A DNA stretch of 32,383 bases from Priapulus caudatus (Eukaryota; Priapulida; Priapulimorpha; Priapulimorphida; Priapulidae). How positions within the stretch are numbered: position 1 is the stretch's first letter; each line of letters opens with the position of its first letter. Positions 24,001 through 29,636 of this stretch are shown here, in pieces. Below the pieces are notes generated by a model, which saw only the letters and a program-made list of their open reading frames with translations, ran no database searches and was not told the origin of the DNA. A program made the position numbers and the translations under genes. The stretch spans positions 228,457 to 260,839 of the forward strand of contig NW_014577113.1 in NCBI RefSeq assembly GCF_000485595.1, written 5' to 3'.

Positions 24001-26311
24001 TCTAAGACATTCAAATTTTTTAAATTTTGCTGGTACCCACCAAAACCATGGGGGAGACTCACAGAACACCCCTCTACCTCTCTCCCATGGTTTTGGTATA
24101 TATATATCAGGGTTTTCCAAGCTTTTTCATTATAGCATGGCAGGTGCTGCCTTTACGGTCCTAGTTGCAAATCGCCGAAGGCGGTTTGCGTGCTAGGGGG
24201 GTCCGGGGGCTATGATATTTAGAGTGGCGGGTGGATTTTAGGATGGCGGGGCTCGACGATAGCCTGGTGGGCCACCAGGCTATAAGTGCTCTTGGAGAAC
24301 CCTGTATATATATTATATATATATATACAGGGTTTCTTCTGGGGGAAAATTAGACAATGGAGGTAATGGCCGGTTTGGGGAAAAAACATGCATATAACGG
24401 ATTCAAAGGCGTGTTTGTGGGTCTCGAGGACATAGCAAAGCGAGCACCGCAGAAGCTCGCCCAGCTAGCGGGGTCTGGGGGCATGCTTCCCCAAGAAATT
24501 TTGGAAAAAATGGTGCAATTTAGTGCATTCTAAGCTATTCTAAACACATTGTATGAGACTCTTGAATCTCTTTTTCAAGTTGTCAAAAGGAACAAATAAA
24601 CTATGAATATGAAATGATACAAGTATTCACATTAAATAGAAATACAGTCATGAAATGAATAGGCACGAATGTGGATTCTGCAGGCAGACGCGGGGGGAGA
24701 GAGGTAGTGGGGGTTCTGGGGGTCTCACCTAGCAAAATTTTAATTTTTTTAATGTCTTAGACTGCATTTGAGGCACGCTGAAAATAAAATTTCACCTTTT
24801 AGTTTAAATCTTACTCTGTTAGCAGACCTACCAAGTCTCACGCGTCTGGACCCATTCTCGTGCACTCCTGCATGCCCTACACATTCATGCAAAAGAAAAA
24901 AAACTGTATGTAACACTTCAGAATTAAAGTTTTTATATCTTAAAATTTAATTTTGTCTTCTTTTCTTCGAATGCTAACAGAATATATGTACTGAATAAAC
25001 GCACGCGCCGAATGCGCACGCAAACCAGCCCGCACACGGTGCACATTCGGCGCTGAGCTAAACGCGGCACCCGTTACCCACGTCTGTGGCAGTGCACATC
25101 GTGGCTGCGGCAGCATTGATTGAAGTACGGGGGGGGGGGGAGAGGGCGCATGCACTGATTGTTAGTCGCGTGGGCATGTTTATTGCTGTATATGTAGGGG
25201 TGGGCACCGCTGATATGAGGGAACGACAGTAAAACTTTCCCAGAATCGGGGAAAAAGCTGTAATCGGGAATGACAGACGAGTGTGCCGGCACGCAAAAAG
25301 AAACGTTGCTGTGAATTTCATAATACAATTTTCCATGTATTATAGTCAGAAGCACGTGGTGATCTATTTATTTTTGGGTTGACACTATTTTGACAACAGC
25401 GGGTAAATACAGGAACATTTTCACAGCGGCGTTGTTAAATTTGACAACGGCGGTGCGCCGTAGTGCCTCCTATGTAGATGAAACCCTGATATATAAAGTA
25501 GCTGAATGTTGTTTGTATTAAATATTTACCATGGCATGCAATTTACAATGTCTCTTTCTGTCCGTAGTATCGTACTGTACCATATCGTATCGCACCGTGA
25601 CCCTAGTGTATCGTTACACCTCTAGTAGAAGACTAACCAACCATGTAACATAATTCCCAATAATCCGAGCTATAGCCTCTTCTTGAAAACAATGATTTAG
25701 CACTTACACTGCTTCCGTCATTTGGACTTTGAAAGACACTTCCTCACCGACGACAAATAACGCATAGAGTGCGTCACTGCATGTGTCAACGAGTGTATCT
25801 AATGAGGACGTGCCTAAAAAACGACAACGCGATATTCACCCAATCGCATACAATAGTTGTAATTATAAACTTAGATACACATGGATATTTGTCCAAATTT
25901 TACCAATATAACCAGAGGTGACATATGATCAGATATAGATCAACTAATAGTCATATGCAGCTGAAAGAAGCCATTTGAAAATAGCATTCTTATTTTTGTG
26001 TAGTAAGAAGGAGTCAATACAGAAGTCATTCACACAGGTAGTGGGCAAAATTCAGTACAAACAAAATCTGCAGGCTAAATCCCCTTTGACAGAAGTGTTA
26101 TTATTATAACATCGACTATAATAACGGCAACTTACTGTGATGTGACAGCTCTAATACAGGCTTTTCGAACACGGGTGAGAAGCTCTCCTTAAGCACAAGT
26201 CTTGCAGCAGCCTCTGACTCCATCGCTTGTTTGTGTGTCAGATTGACGCGCCCGGTGCATTGACATGTCCATATCTTATCATTATACAATTTAACTCGCT
26301 CGTTAAATTCC
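2599..26311 (-). CDS. BAZ1B: BAZ1B (WSTF)-like chromatin-remodelling protein, 31 coding exons, 5' end missing
   Basis: Exons on the minus strand, in transcript order: 26311-26136, 25813-25708, 21713-21656, 20515-20405, 19853-19780, 19544-19379, 19216-18671, 17339-17209, 17027-16922, 16578-16420, 16271-16100, 15318-15215, 13771-13625, 12886-12729, 12208-11991, 11680-11491, 10634-10580, 10467-10371, 10154-10010, 9432-9268, 8421-8253, 7757-7619, 7345-7212, 6575-6435, 6045-5941, 4966-4792, 4487-4371, 4168-3618, 3449-3318, 3064-2843, 2706-2599. The total is 5,077 nt and all junction phases agree. Orthology to BAZ1B rather than BAZ1A rests on IWTC in WAC, APWVVE, KMKQMTLLDM, GLPNDLFGDVAMV and RLHVLLGIVDASIKW. 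In known animals WSTF pairs with ISWI (SNF2H) in WICH and its N-terminus is an H2A.X tyrosine kinase. The protein is longer than human BAZ1B (about 1,480 residues), mainly through a second PHD and long linkers. The start codon lies upstream and is unresolved. Confidence 0.93.
3318..4487 (-). CDS. BAZ1B: Exons 27-29: linker with five internal protein repeats
   Basis: Exon 4487-4371 is basic (AAKRKMAAQRRTEKE). Exon 4168-3618 opens with five imperfect repeats of 19-24 residues carrying SRxSRxxRRxKxSxED-like text (4168-4113, 4112-4047, 4046-3978, 3977-3906, 3905-3837). LRPRKEQV follows, which may correspond to human LRLRPRK. Exon 3449-3318 encodes RSRKRQRS and leads into the bromodomain. The linker is rich in Arg, Ser and Glu and is predicted disordered. 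Confidence 0.88.
4792..4966 (-). CDS. BAZ1B: Exon 26: PHD finger 2 (absent from vertebrate BAZ1B)
   Basis: This exon encodes a complete second C4HC3 finger (residues about 1258-1316): CQEC, CATC, H in AYHKEC, then CSAC. It carries an acidic loop (GEDEGELVPC) and a WRCSAC end. Splicing is phase 0 in and phase 1 out. Drosophila ACF1 also has two PHD fingers before its bromodomain, whereas human BAZ1A and BAZ1B have one. The 974-base intron before it holds an hAT-like element. Confidence 0.93.
5300..5881. mobile_element. hAT-like non-autonomous element, CAGGG ends, 5-base duplication
   Basis: Ends are CAGGGTTCAACATTAAC at 5300 and, inverted, GTTAGTGTCGAACCCTG ending at 5881. CAAAT is duplicated on both sides (5295-5299 and 5882-5886). 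Inside, a 54-base unit is tandemly repeated about 2.2 times from 5326. No transposase is present. It sits in intron 25. CAGGG ends with 5-base duplications fit the hAT5 group; the assignment is inference. Confidence 0.75.
5326..5442 (+). repeat. 54-base tandem repeat inside the intron-25 element
   Basis: Units start at 5326 and 5380, with a partial third at 5434. The first two copies look identical, so the expansion may be recent. Confidence 0.85.
5941..6045 (-). CDS. BAZ1B: Exon 25: acidic linker between PHD fingers
   Basis: This 35-codon exon encodes PISQRACSRRVINYNES then an Asp, Ser and Glu-rich tail ending DSDYQ. It corresponds to the acidic stretch after the only PHD in human WSTF. Phase 0 on both sides means it could be skipped without a frameshift. 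The acceptor is TTAG at 6047-6046 and the donor is GTGAGT. Confidence 0.85.
6435..6575 (-). CDS. BAZ1B: Exon 24: PHD finger 1
   Basis: The whole finger lies in one 47-codon exon (residues about 1176-1222). All eight zinc ligands of the C4HC3 pattern are present: CKIC, CDEC, H and C in HIYC, and CPAC. It matches human BAZ1B PHD (CKVCRKK, LILCDECN, FHLFCLRPAL, PDGEWQCPAC). PHD fingers bind histone H3 tails; specificity cannot be read here. Both flanking junctions are phase 0. Confidence 0.96.
7212..8421 (-). CDS. BAZ1B: Exons 21-23: region between WHIM3 and PHD1
   Basis: Exon 8421-8253 encodes SQGGLGGVPNTEKWE and ends SLKDL, matching human QKGGLGYVEETSEFE and KLKDF. Its donor is GTCAGT at 8252; the homology GACLIKCQKSILPKF (human GECVIALQASVIKKF) starts the next exon, 7757-7619. 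Exon 7345-7212 encodes SRLHVLLGIVDASIKWEKSA, matching human SRMHVLLGMLDACIKWDMSA. A later GT in the open frame past 8253 would break the phase, so it was not used. Confidence 0.9.
8488..8733 (+). mobile_element. MITE with GC-rich hairpins (copy A), 8-base duplication
   Basis: Inverted ends AGGCTTCACC and its counterpart ending AAAGCCT are flanked by a perfect duplication GTGCAAGC (8480-8487 and 8734-8741). Near each end lies a GC hairpin next to a T run: AGCCCCGT...ACGGGGCT then T7, and ACGGGGCC-T6-AGGCCCCGT. A diverged, longer, inverted copy is at 13902-14563. The 8-base duplication suggests the hAT superfamily. It sits in intron 20. Confidence 0.8.
8862..8900 (+). repeat. CA microsatellite
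   Basis: Interrupted (CA)n with two CCCACA breaks, in intron 20. Confidence 0.9.
9268..10467 (-). CDS. BAZ1B: Exons 18-20: WHIM3-type motif and WSTF block
   Basis: Exon 10467-10371 encodes RRKPVGTDRNHNRYWIFN, the strongly conserved WSTF/ACF1 motif (human RRTPIGTDRNHNRYWLF). Exon 10154-10010 continues LYIEKGWVQDYINY then an acidic linker. Exon 9432-9268 encodes SQNLWFVYDTQKEIDVLIEH and LRESKLKRDL, matching human GQNLWFLCDSQKELDELL and IRESQLKERL. In fungal ISW1a the equivalent region reads internucleosomal spacing; that role here is inference. Confidence 0.95.
10580..12208 (-). CDS. BAZ1B: Exons 15-17: charged coiled-coil region
   Basis: Exon 12208-11991 encodes a Gln, Lys and Glu-rich helix then a polar linker (PEEESADTKSKEKPNGKKDK). 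Exon 11680-11491 encodes ASVVRRRRVLAQNQKLEKE and MELKERLER, matching human SAVKSRRLLAIQAKKERE. Exon 10634-10580 is short and basic (EKEYQADKKERAKKKAFE). Exon 16 has two usable in-phase donors, GTTTCA ending the exon at 11491 and GTTAGA ending it at 11485, which would add two residues. Confidence 0.85.
11010..11318. mobile_element. Probable hAT-like element remnant in intron 16
   Basis: The right end, inverted, reads CAGGGTGCGAAATTAACGCG (ending at 11318), close to the end of the 5300 element. GCGAGTCC near 11038 matches the inner part of the left end. GAGTCCG-type words recur inside. The left boundary and target duplication are unclear. Confidence 0.45.
12590..12715. mobile_element. hAT-type terminal sequence in intron 14
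   Basis: On the minus strand, TAGTGATGGGAATCG begins about 9-13 bases after the exon-14 donor and resembles common hAT termini. A 14-base-arm inverted repeat (about GATCATCGATCGGTTG / CAACCGATGATC) follows at 12655-12690. The other end and a duplication were not found. Confidence 0.4.
12729..13771 (-). CDS. BAZ1B: Exons 13-14: WHIM segments
   Basis: Exon 13771-13625 encodes YKELKLALSEIPLNM and SELARLCLRC (WHIM1), followed by an aspartate-rich tract. Exon 12886-12729 encodes EQKLQLLVALCNRIMSSYSV and EEKQQAAHEL (WHIM2), matching human EEKLQILTALCHRILMTYSV. WHIM motifs act with DDT in recognising linker DNA and the ATPase. Junctions are phase 0 and 0, then phase 2 completing the Trp of ELW across intron 14. 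That intron has transposon-like sequence starting about 9 bases past the donor. Confidence 0.93.
13902..14563 (-). mobile_element. MITE with GC-rich hairpins (copy B), longer inverted copy
   Basis: Ends AGGCTTCGCC and GGCGAAGCCT. Its right part, read on the minus strand, matches copy A at 8488 across the first hairpin and the AATTTTGA...CCGAGAATCGAAAACGA segment. Its left part matches the other end. The extra internal sequence (about 14040-14430) is missing from copy A, including a 25-base tandem repeat from 14275. The target duplication is imperfect (TAATTAT-like on both sides). It sits in intron 12. Confidence 0.75.
14275..14350 (+). repeat. 25-base tandem repeat, about 2.5 copies
   Basis: AATTTGGGCGTTTTATGAAT-type units start at 14275, 14300 and 14325, inside the copy-B element. 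Confidence 0.75.
15215..16271 (-). CDS. BAZ1B: Exons 11-12: DDT domain
   Basis: Exon 16271-16100 encodes LVQTPDGLPNDLFGDVAMV then TEFLNCYAGLLMPDDPYPI. Exon 15318-15215 encodes FGYLSRILVILLQTLLQDQ. These match human BAZ1B TPEGLPNTLFGDVAMVVEFL and NRVLVILLQTLLQDEI almost residue for residue. The DDT domain is a three-helix fold that, with WHIM, contacts ISWI in ACF- and WICH-type remodellers. A 250-base hAT-like element lies in the intron between the two exons. Confidence 0.95.
15769..16018 (+). mobile_element. hAT-like MITE, CAGGGGCGTAGCTA ends
   Basis: Inverted ends CAGGGGCGTAGCTA and TAGCTACGCCCCTG are flanked by perfect 5-base duplications TCATA (15764-15768 and 16019-16023). It contains the motif GGTCTAGGGGCATGCCCC, also seen in diverged form at about 24480, and a TC microsatellite at about 15930-15948. 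It sits in intron 11. Confidence 0.85.
16420..17027 (-). CDS. BAZ1B: Exons 9-10: charged helical segment before DDT
   Basis: Exon 17027-16922 is lysine-rich and ends KELKENQ. Exon 16578-16420 encodes LPEDIRANIQ, then MSQEEKRDYFKSKQKEKRDE, aligning with human LPEELRSLVQ and MSEEQRKEYLKKKREE. This is a predicted long charged helix leading into DDT. Exon 10 starts with an ATG directly after its acceptor, but this is not a start codon because the junction is in phase 0 with the preceding exon. Confidence 0.9.
17209..17339 (-). CDS. BAZ1B: Exon 8: conserved KMKQMTLLDM motif exon
   Basis: This exon encodes KMKQMTLLDM followed by a proline, serine and threonine-rich stretch with APRTPS, matching human WSTF KMKQMTLLDM and GTPRTS. 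QMTLLDM resembles a PCNA-interacting (PIP-type) motif, and WSTF is reported to bind PCNA; that this motif does so here is inference. A second in-frame AG lies 21 bases further in (after CAATTACAG), so the first seven residues could be skipped. The donor GTGTGT gives phase 2. Confidence 0.9.
17500..18455. repeat. Intronic repeat with a duplicated unit of about 300 bases and a GGAC microsatellite
   Basis: Two diverged tandem copies share ATGGCCATTT...TTTTTGCC (17921 and 18231), GTCGACTGGCGTGCTCCAAA, and CCCATAGGAGTAACAACTGT (about 18007 and 18299). The spacing is 292-310 because of small gaps. (GGAC)n lies at 18384-18409. It occupies most of intron 7. The class of element is unknown. Confidence 0.7.
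18671..19216 (-). CDS. BAZ1B: Exon 7: lysine-rich exon with SPxK motifs
   Basis: This is a single 182-residue exon, almost wholly lysine, serine, alanine and threonine. Repeated SPxK or SPxKK units (KSPAKK, KSPEK, KSPKK, KSPSKK, ASPSKK) resemble histone H1 tails and are CDK-type sites. It begins with MAEL, but this Met is internal: a CCGTAG acceptor precedes it and the preceding exon joins in phase 0. It contains no cysteine. The corresponding human region is also basic but has an LWCHVHLKK segment, which is not seen here. Confidence 0.88.
19379..19544 (-). CDS. BAZ1B: Exon 6: WSTF-specific conserved block
   Basis: This exon encodes residues about 175-230: NKDTIRLFIRANAVR, then APWVVEEKLVKKYGIPGKFADFLVSPSK in two overlapping conserved pieces. 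It aligns without gaps to the human block NKEIVRYFIRHNALR...APWVVEDELVKKY, which is diagnostic for BAZ1B against BAZ1A. Known function is not assigned to this block beyond belonging to the N-terminal kinase region. It starts in phase 2 and ends in phase 0 with a GTACTT donor. Confidence 0.92.
19655..19728. mobile_element. Very short CAGGG-type element
   Basis: About 74 bases with ends CAGAGTTCCCCC and GGAGAGAACCCTG. Flanks TATGT and TATTT differ by one base, as expected for an aged 5-base duplication. It sits in intron 5. Confidence 0.45.
19780..21713 (-). CDS. BAZ1B: Exons 3-5: WAC tail and WSTF linker
   Basis: Exon 21713-21656 encodes IQGRIVQALPN, matching the end of the WAC region. Exon 20515-20405 is a serine-rich linker containing SPASDKENS, which resembles SPSSDKENS at the same place in human WSTF. 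Exon 19853-19780 encodes YHYNVQLRDKIISGVPASEL, aligning with the human KYDVKLQNEDKIISNVPADSL segment. All acceptors and donors are GT-AG and phases agree (1, 0, 0, 2). The three introns between and around these exons carry transposons. Confidence 0.88.
20191..20331. mobile_element. Tigger/pogo-like MITE (TcMar)
   Basis: Ends CAGTCAAACCTCGGTTTTCC and, inverted, CAGTTAAACCTCGATTATC are flanked by TA on each side (20189-20190, 20332-20333). Repeated TCCGAAC words lie inside. These termini are typical of pogo/Tigger elements. It is 141 bases long, with no coding sequence, in intron 4. Confidence 0.85.
21158..21581. mobile_element. hAT-like element, CAGGGTTCTCC ends, 5-base duplication
   Basis: Ends CAGGGTTCTCCC and GGGGAGAACCCTG have the duplication TAGTG at 21153-21157 and 21582-21586. 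A run of GCGCCCCGTTT-type words occurs near the left end. It sits in intron 3. Confidence 0.8.
21728..22713. mobile_element. Foldback element (long inverted repeat), split by an insertion
   Basis: Outer arms begin GGCCATAATAAAAATATTG at 21728 and end with its complement at 22713. The arms continue inward through TTTGCCCTCACCCGACCGAC, then TACATATAATGTATTGC-type and GCTGAATTTGTAAAAAG sequence, and meet near 22420-22440 around CCTACCTACCTACCC / GGGTAGGTAAGTAGG. Without the insertion at 21841-22250 the element is about 575 bases and nearly all stem. It starts 15 bases upstream of the exon-3 boundary. Confidence 0.8.
21841..22250. mobile_element. Element inserted into the foldback arm
   Basis: Inverted ends CCAGTGTTCAAAATAAGGG and CCCTTATTTCGAACACTGG (19 bases, one mismatch) are flanked by TAT on both sides. 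The uninterrupted opposite arm shows the empty-site sequence. GGACAAG words recur, including the palindrome CTTGTCCACTGGACAAG. The superfamily is uncertain. Confidence 0.8.
22748..22988. mobile_element. MITE with inverted ends of about 60 bases
   Basis: Ends GCCTAGGACACACTG and their complement extend inward through GCGATTTTCTACGCTGGCC and TAAATACGGTGCCGGGTC. Flanks are TTAA on the left and TTTA on the right, which would fit a TTAA-targeting family (piggyBac or Kolobok) with one change; that is inference. Confidence 0.75.
23394..25488. mobile_element. Long-inverted-repeat CAGGG element nested in the hAT-like element
   Basis: Left arm 23394-24097 and right arm about 24690-25488 are inverted copies with small gaps, starting CAGGGTTTCTTCTACATAGG against CCTATGTAGATGAAACCCTG. 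ATATAT flanks both sides. Shared blocks include GCCGCCGTTGTC-type ends, CGTGCCGGCACAC, and GTAGGTCTGCTAACAGAGTAA. The spacer contains another small element and a fragment. Confidence 0.8.
24108..24304. mobile_element. Small CAGGG element nested in the spacer
   Basis: Ends CAGGGTTTTCC and GGAGAACCCTG lie between TATAT repeats, so the duplication cannot be told from the local AT repeat. Inside is the palindrome TAGCCTGGTGG-G-CCACCAGGCTA at about 24260-24282. A further left end, CAGGGTTTCTTCTGGGGG, starts at about 24325 without a partner. Confidence 0.7.
25708..26311 (-). CDS. BAZ1B: Exons 1-2 found: WAC domain (N-terminal part missing)
   Basis: Exon 26311-26136 begins after a CAG acceptor with the last base of a codon and encodes residues 1-58 of the visible protein, including NDKIWTCQCTGRVNLTHKQA. 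Exon 25813-25708 continues with a TLVDTC segment and VVGEEVSFKV. Both follow human WSTF closely (ERIWTC..., SLEKLVDTA, AVGEECDFEV). In ACF1 and WSTF the WAC domain binds DNA, and in WSTF it is part of the kinase region. The in-frame ATG at 26222-26224 lies inside the domain and is not the start, because homology continues upstream of it to the acceptor. About 35-40 N-terminal residues (the usual KPF-containing start) are not found. Confidence 0.9.
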
Positions 26312-28340
26312 CTGCATCAGTTAAGGTTAAGGTTGATACATCATGCTATTTAAGAACACACAACCAGCACCACCCAACAACAAGCAGTAAACCTCAGCAC
26401 CACACGTACAGCAGCTTGTAGGGTAAATTGCAACTGGTAACCAGCATGCATCATCATTAGTTAATTTAAAGAAAAAAATCCTCCTCTACAACAAGCAATA
26501 TCATCATATGCAAAGTTGCAAACCACTCTGCACAATATCACAGAAAGACAGAGATGGGAAACTGTGAGCACTAGATTCAGACAACACTCGCTTTGTTGAA
26601 CACCAGCAGCGCACAAATAAGACCATGCGCCCCCATATTTGTATCTGTGCCAAACCCAGTGTTCATTTGTTCGAATTATTACGCTTGGACTTAGGTGGAA
26701 CATAGCCTATGCAGAGAAAGCATTAAAATCCTGTGGAATATGCTCTTCAGTTTTGTGAAGTGGAACCACTGCCTGTTTACATGGGGCATGGCATTTTGGG
26801 TTCATGTACTTCCTACCCCTGCCACTCAGCTCTAAGACAACCCAGGGTAGAATGGGCGAACCCTTTGGCCAATCTTGGATGTCAGATATACGCAGTGTTG
26901 TAACGAGTCACCCTCGGGTCAAGTCACAAGTCAAGTCCAGTCAACAGTGGTCGAGTCACAAGTCAAGTCAGTCATTTACTTATTTGCCCAAGTCAAGTCA
27001 AGTCAAACATTTTGCTCAAGTCAACTCAAGTCAGTTGTTGAGTTCAACAAGTCATCTTAAGTCACTTCAGAGTGGCAGGTGACCCTTTTAAGTTTTTACC
27101 AAGAGCCATTTTATGAAATGTTAGATCCCCACTCTTGCATGTAGTTTGTTTTGTTCACTTTAGATAATTTTCTTAACTACTTAGTACTAACTGCATTCTT
27201 GTTTTGTTTTTGACTGTTCTTGTTATATTTCAATTATTGGCCACGTGTCTTGCCCGACCACCAACTCAAATTAGAGTTTTGACATGCATACAAATATTCC
27301 TAATCTCTGTTAGCAGTACTCTATGCATGTCAACAGACCACTAACAATAAGCGAGTTTGTAATTAGCTAAGGGGTTGTGTGACGTCACAGGTCACCAGGT
27401 TATTTGTGACAAAAATCGGTGCCATCTCGAGTGTAGCGTGCGCTCTCGGTCCATTAAGTATATGTACATATATTCTGTGACAAACCAGACCATGAACGAG
27501 CGGAAGAACTGAGAAATTAACTGCCTGCAATAACCTCCTGTAAATGCCCTTCAAATGCTCCTCTGCAACACACGACTTAAACACGTTTCCGTTGTGGTCG
27601 TGGCATGACGTGTCAGGATTAGTTGAAATAGTTTCATTAAATAACTCTCTACTAACAAATATAACTACGTATCTCATCGCTTGGTAAAATAATTGCTATA
27701 CAGCTAATAATTAGTTCCTTGTAGAGTGCTGTGTACTACAAAACTATAGCTGGGTTTACAAAACTACCGGCAGGCGGCAGCCATTTTATTTTTAGAATTT
27801 TCCTGCCGGAACTTACACTTGCTCTTTGTTTACACTTGGACGTATAAGTTGGTGGGCTTTCCAAATTCAGCACAGTGCGAGTGTTATATATTCGCTATAA
27901 CTACTAACACAGCCTACTATCTCGTCTCTTGCGTGTTACCGGGGCGGCTGCCGGGACGAAGTCTAGCACTACTACCAAGTATAATATTACTCAGTAAATT
28001 AATTTAGTAATTACTTCGTTGTGGCGTCTATCTGCACATAAGTACAAAGTTGAAACACCTATAACTAAACAATCTTAACCACAGTCAAGGCCTACCGGAC
28101 GCACATTTTATGAGCTTTGTACCGTTCTTCAACTTTGAGATACGAAATCCCAGCTCCAAGAACAGCCATCTTGTTTGCTTACATTTAGAACCGTTCCCGC
28201 ATATGAATTAATCTTAACTGAAGTATTGTCTGAACTCTTGGTGAACCCTCATGTATATATTGAAACTAACAATCCTACTGCTAACTATATTGTCCTAGCC
28301 AGAAGCTAAAAGTCTGCTTCTCGTCTTCCAGAGCTACGAG
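26312..28340. other. Upstream region of the BAZ1B-like gene, no supported exon
   Basis: The first exon and promoter should lie here or beyond. A weak candidate first exon on the minus strand is 28169-28096: it starts AAGATGGC, encodes MAVLGAGISYLKVEERYKAH and a few more residues, and ends in the required phase 2 at CG|GTAGG. It lacks the KPF motif expected at a WAC start, so I do not accept it. GCCATTTT/AAGATGGC (YY1-like) words occur at about 27780 and 28163. Confidence 0.3.
26893..27066 (+). repeat. AAGTCA-rich repeat with an hAT-like left end
   Basis: CAGTGTTGTAACGAGTCA at 26893 looks like an hAT terminus. It is followed by 11 AAGTCA words between 26921 and 27064, several head-to-tail. 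The right end and target duplication were not found. Confidence 0.6.
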
Positions 28341-29636
28341 TCAGCAACCTTGAAGCCTGGAGTTATCACAAACTCCATCATCAGTCAAACACCTATCGCA
28401 GCAGTCTGTGTTTCAAGGAAACACTCTCGGGGCCTAACCCCTTTCAGAGGAAAGTTTAATCCTAAACACGCTAAGCAGCTGGCCGTTTTAATTGTAATTT
28501 GTAGCACTTCTCTTGGTAACAGGCAACGTTGAATTAAACCCAGGACCCAAGAACGTCTCAATATTCCCTTGCAGGTACTGCGAGCGCGCAGTCACTTGGT
28601 CGCAGCATGCGATTTGCTGTGATCAGTGTGATATTTCATATTTGGTACCACAACACGTGCTTAAGTTACTGCTCATCCCACATACGTAGCTTGGAGAAAT
28701 CGGACGGTTCTTGGATTTGTGCCAAGTGCGACAACCAAAATGTCGCATCATTTACATTTCATTATTATGAACTTGACCTACATAACCGCTTCAGTGTTCT
28801 TAGATCTGCTACCGATGCAAACATTTCTGTGGCTTCAGCAGATCTTAGTTTCAACCCAATCTTGTCTAGTTCGCCACGATCTGAGCAACCCTCCAGTCCT
28901 ATTGGTACGCCTAGATCTAGACCGATATAATAGTACATCTAATGATGATCACGGTATTCACCCCTCTAGTGATACCCTTAGTAAAAATGGCAACAACTGG
29001 AGTACTATGGTAGTTAATTGTGAGGGTATTAAAAGCAAAAAAAGCCCAGCTTGCTGTCGCAGTTGATTACGTCAAACCAGATGCTATCTTGGGTTGTGAA
29101 TCAAAACTCTACAGCACAATTCACACGGCAGAAAAGTTCCCCCCAGATTATAAGGTGTACAGAATAGGCAGAACACTCCACGGAGGCGGAGTCTTTATCG
29201 CAATTAAGTCCTGCTTTGTGAGTAAACAGCTTACAGAAGCCGATTCAGACGCCGAACTCATTTGGGTCAGAGTAACTCTTGAAGGAGCTAAGTCCCTTGT
29301 CATAGGCAGCTTTTACAGGCCACCAGATGGAAACGCCGACCAGTTGGAAGAACAACCACCTCTCTAAACAAACTGCCTGCCAGATGCCAGGTTAAAACTA
29401 TTCACCTAGGTAGTGAATTCAACACTGGCGACATCGACTGGCATACAAACTCTGTAGAATCTGGTGCTCGCAAGCCCGGAGTATGCCAGAAATTACTTGA
29501 TATCCAAGACCAGCACTCGCTCTCACAACTACAGTTTGAACAGACGAGAGAAAACAGTAACCTTGATCTTTTCTTTACAAATAACCCGTCACTTGTAAAG
29601 AAAGTCCAACCTGCACCATGGGTCGGAGACCACCAC

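Larger units (their letters stand above)
23001..25624. mobile_element. hAT-like element with perfect 8-base duplication, carrying a nested element
   Basis: Ends TAGAGGTGTAACGAT and ATCGTTACACCTCTA are flanked by GTAGAAGA at 22993-23000 and 25625-25632. Its own sequence is about 520 bases (23001-23387 and 25495-25624), with ATCG-rich words near both ends. The 2.1 kb inverted-repeat element sits inside it. No transposase is seen. Confidence 0.85.

Noticed and set aside
26222-26224. ATG in exon 1 as the protein start
   Set aside because: Homology to the WAC domain (IWTCQCTG, LTHKQA) continues upstream of it in frame to a splice acceptor.
26704-26802. Minus-strand frame starting MNPKCHAPCKQ as the first BAZ1B exon
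   Set aside because: Its text is only loosely like a WAC start, it runs into a stop, and no GT donor in phase 2 lies before that stop.
27363-27677. Minus-strand frame of 104 codons
   Set aside because: I recognise no domain. It has no link to the BAZ1B exons and could be chance in AT-rich sequence.
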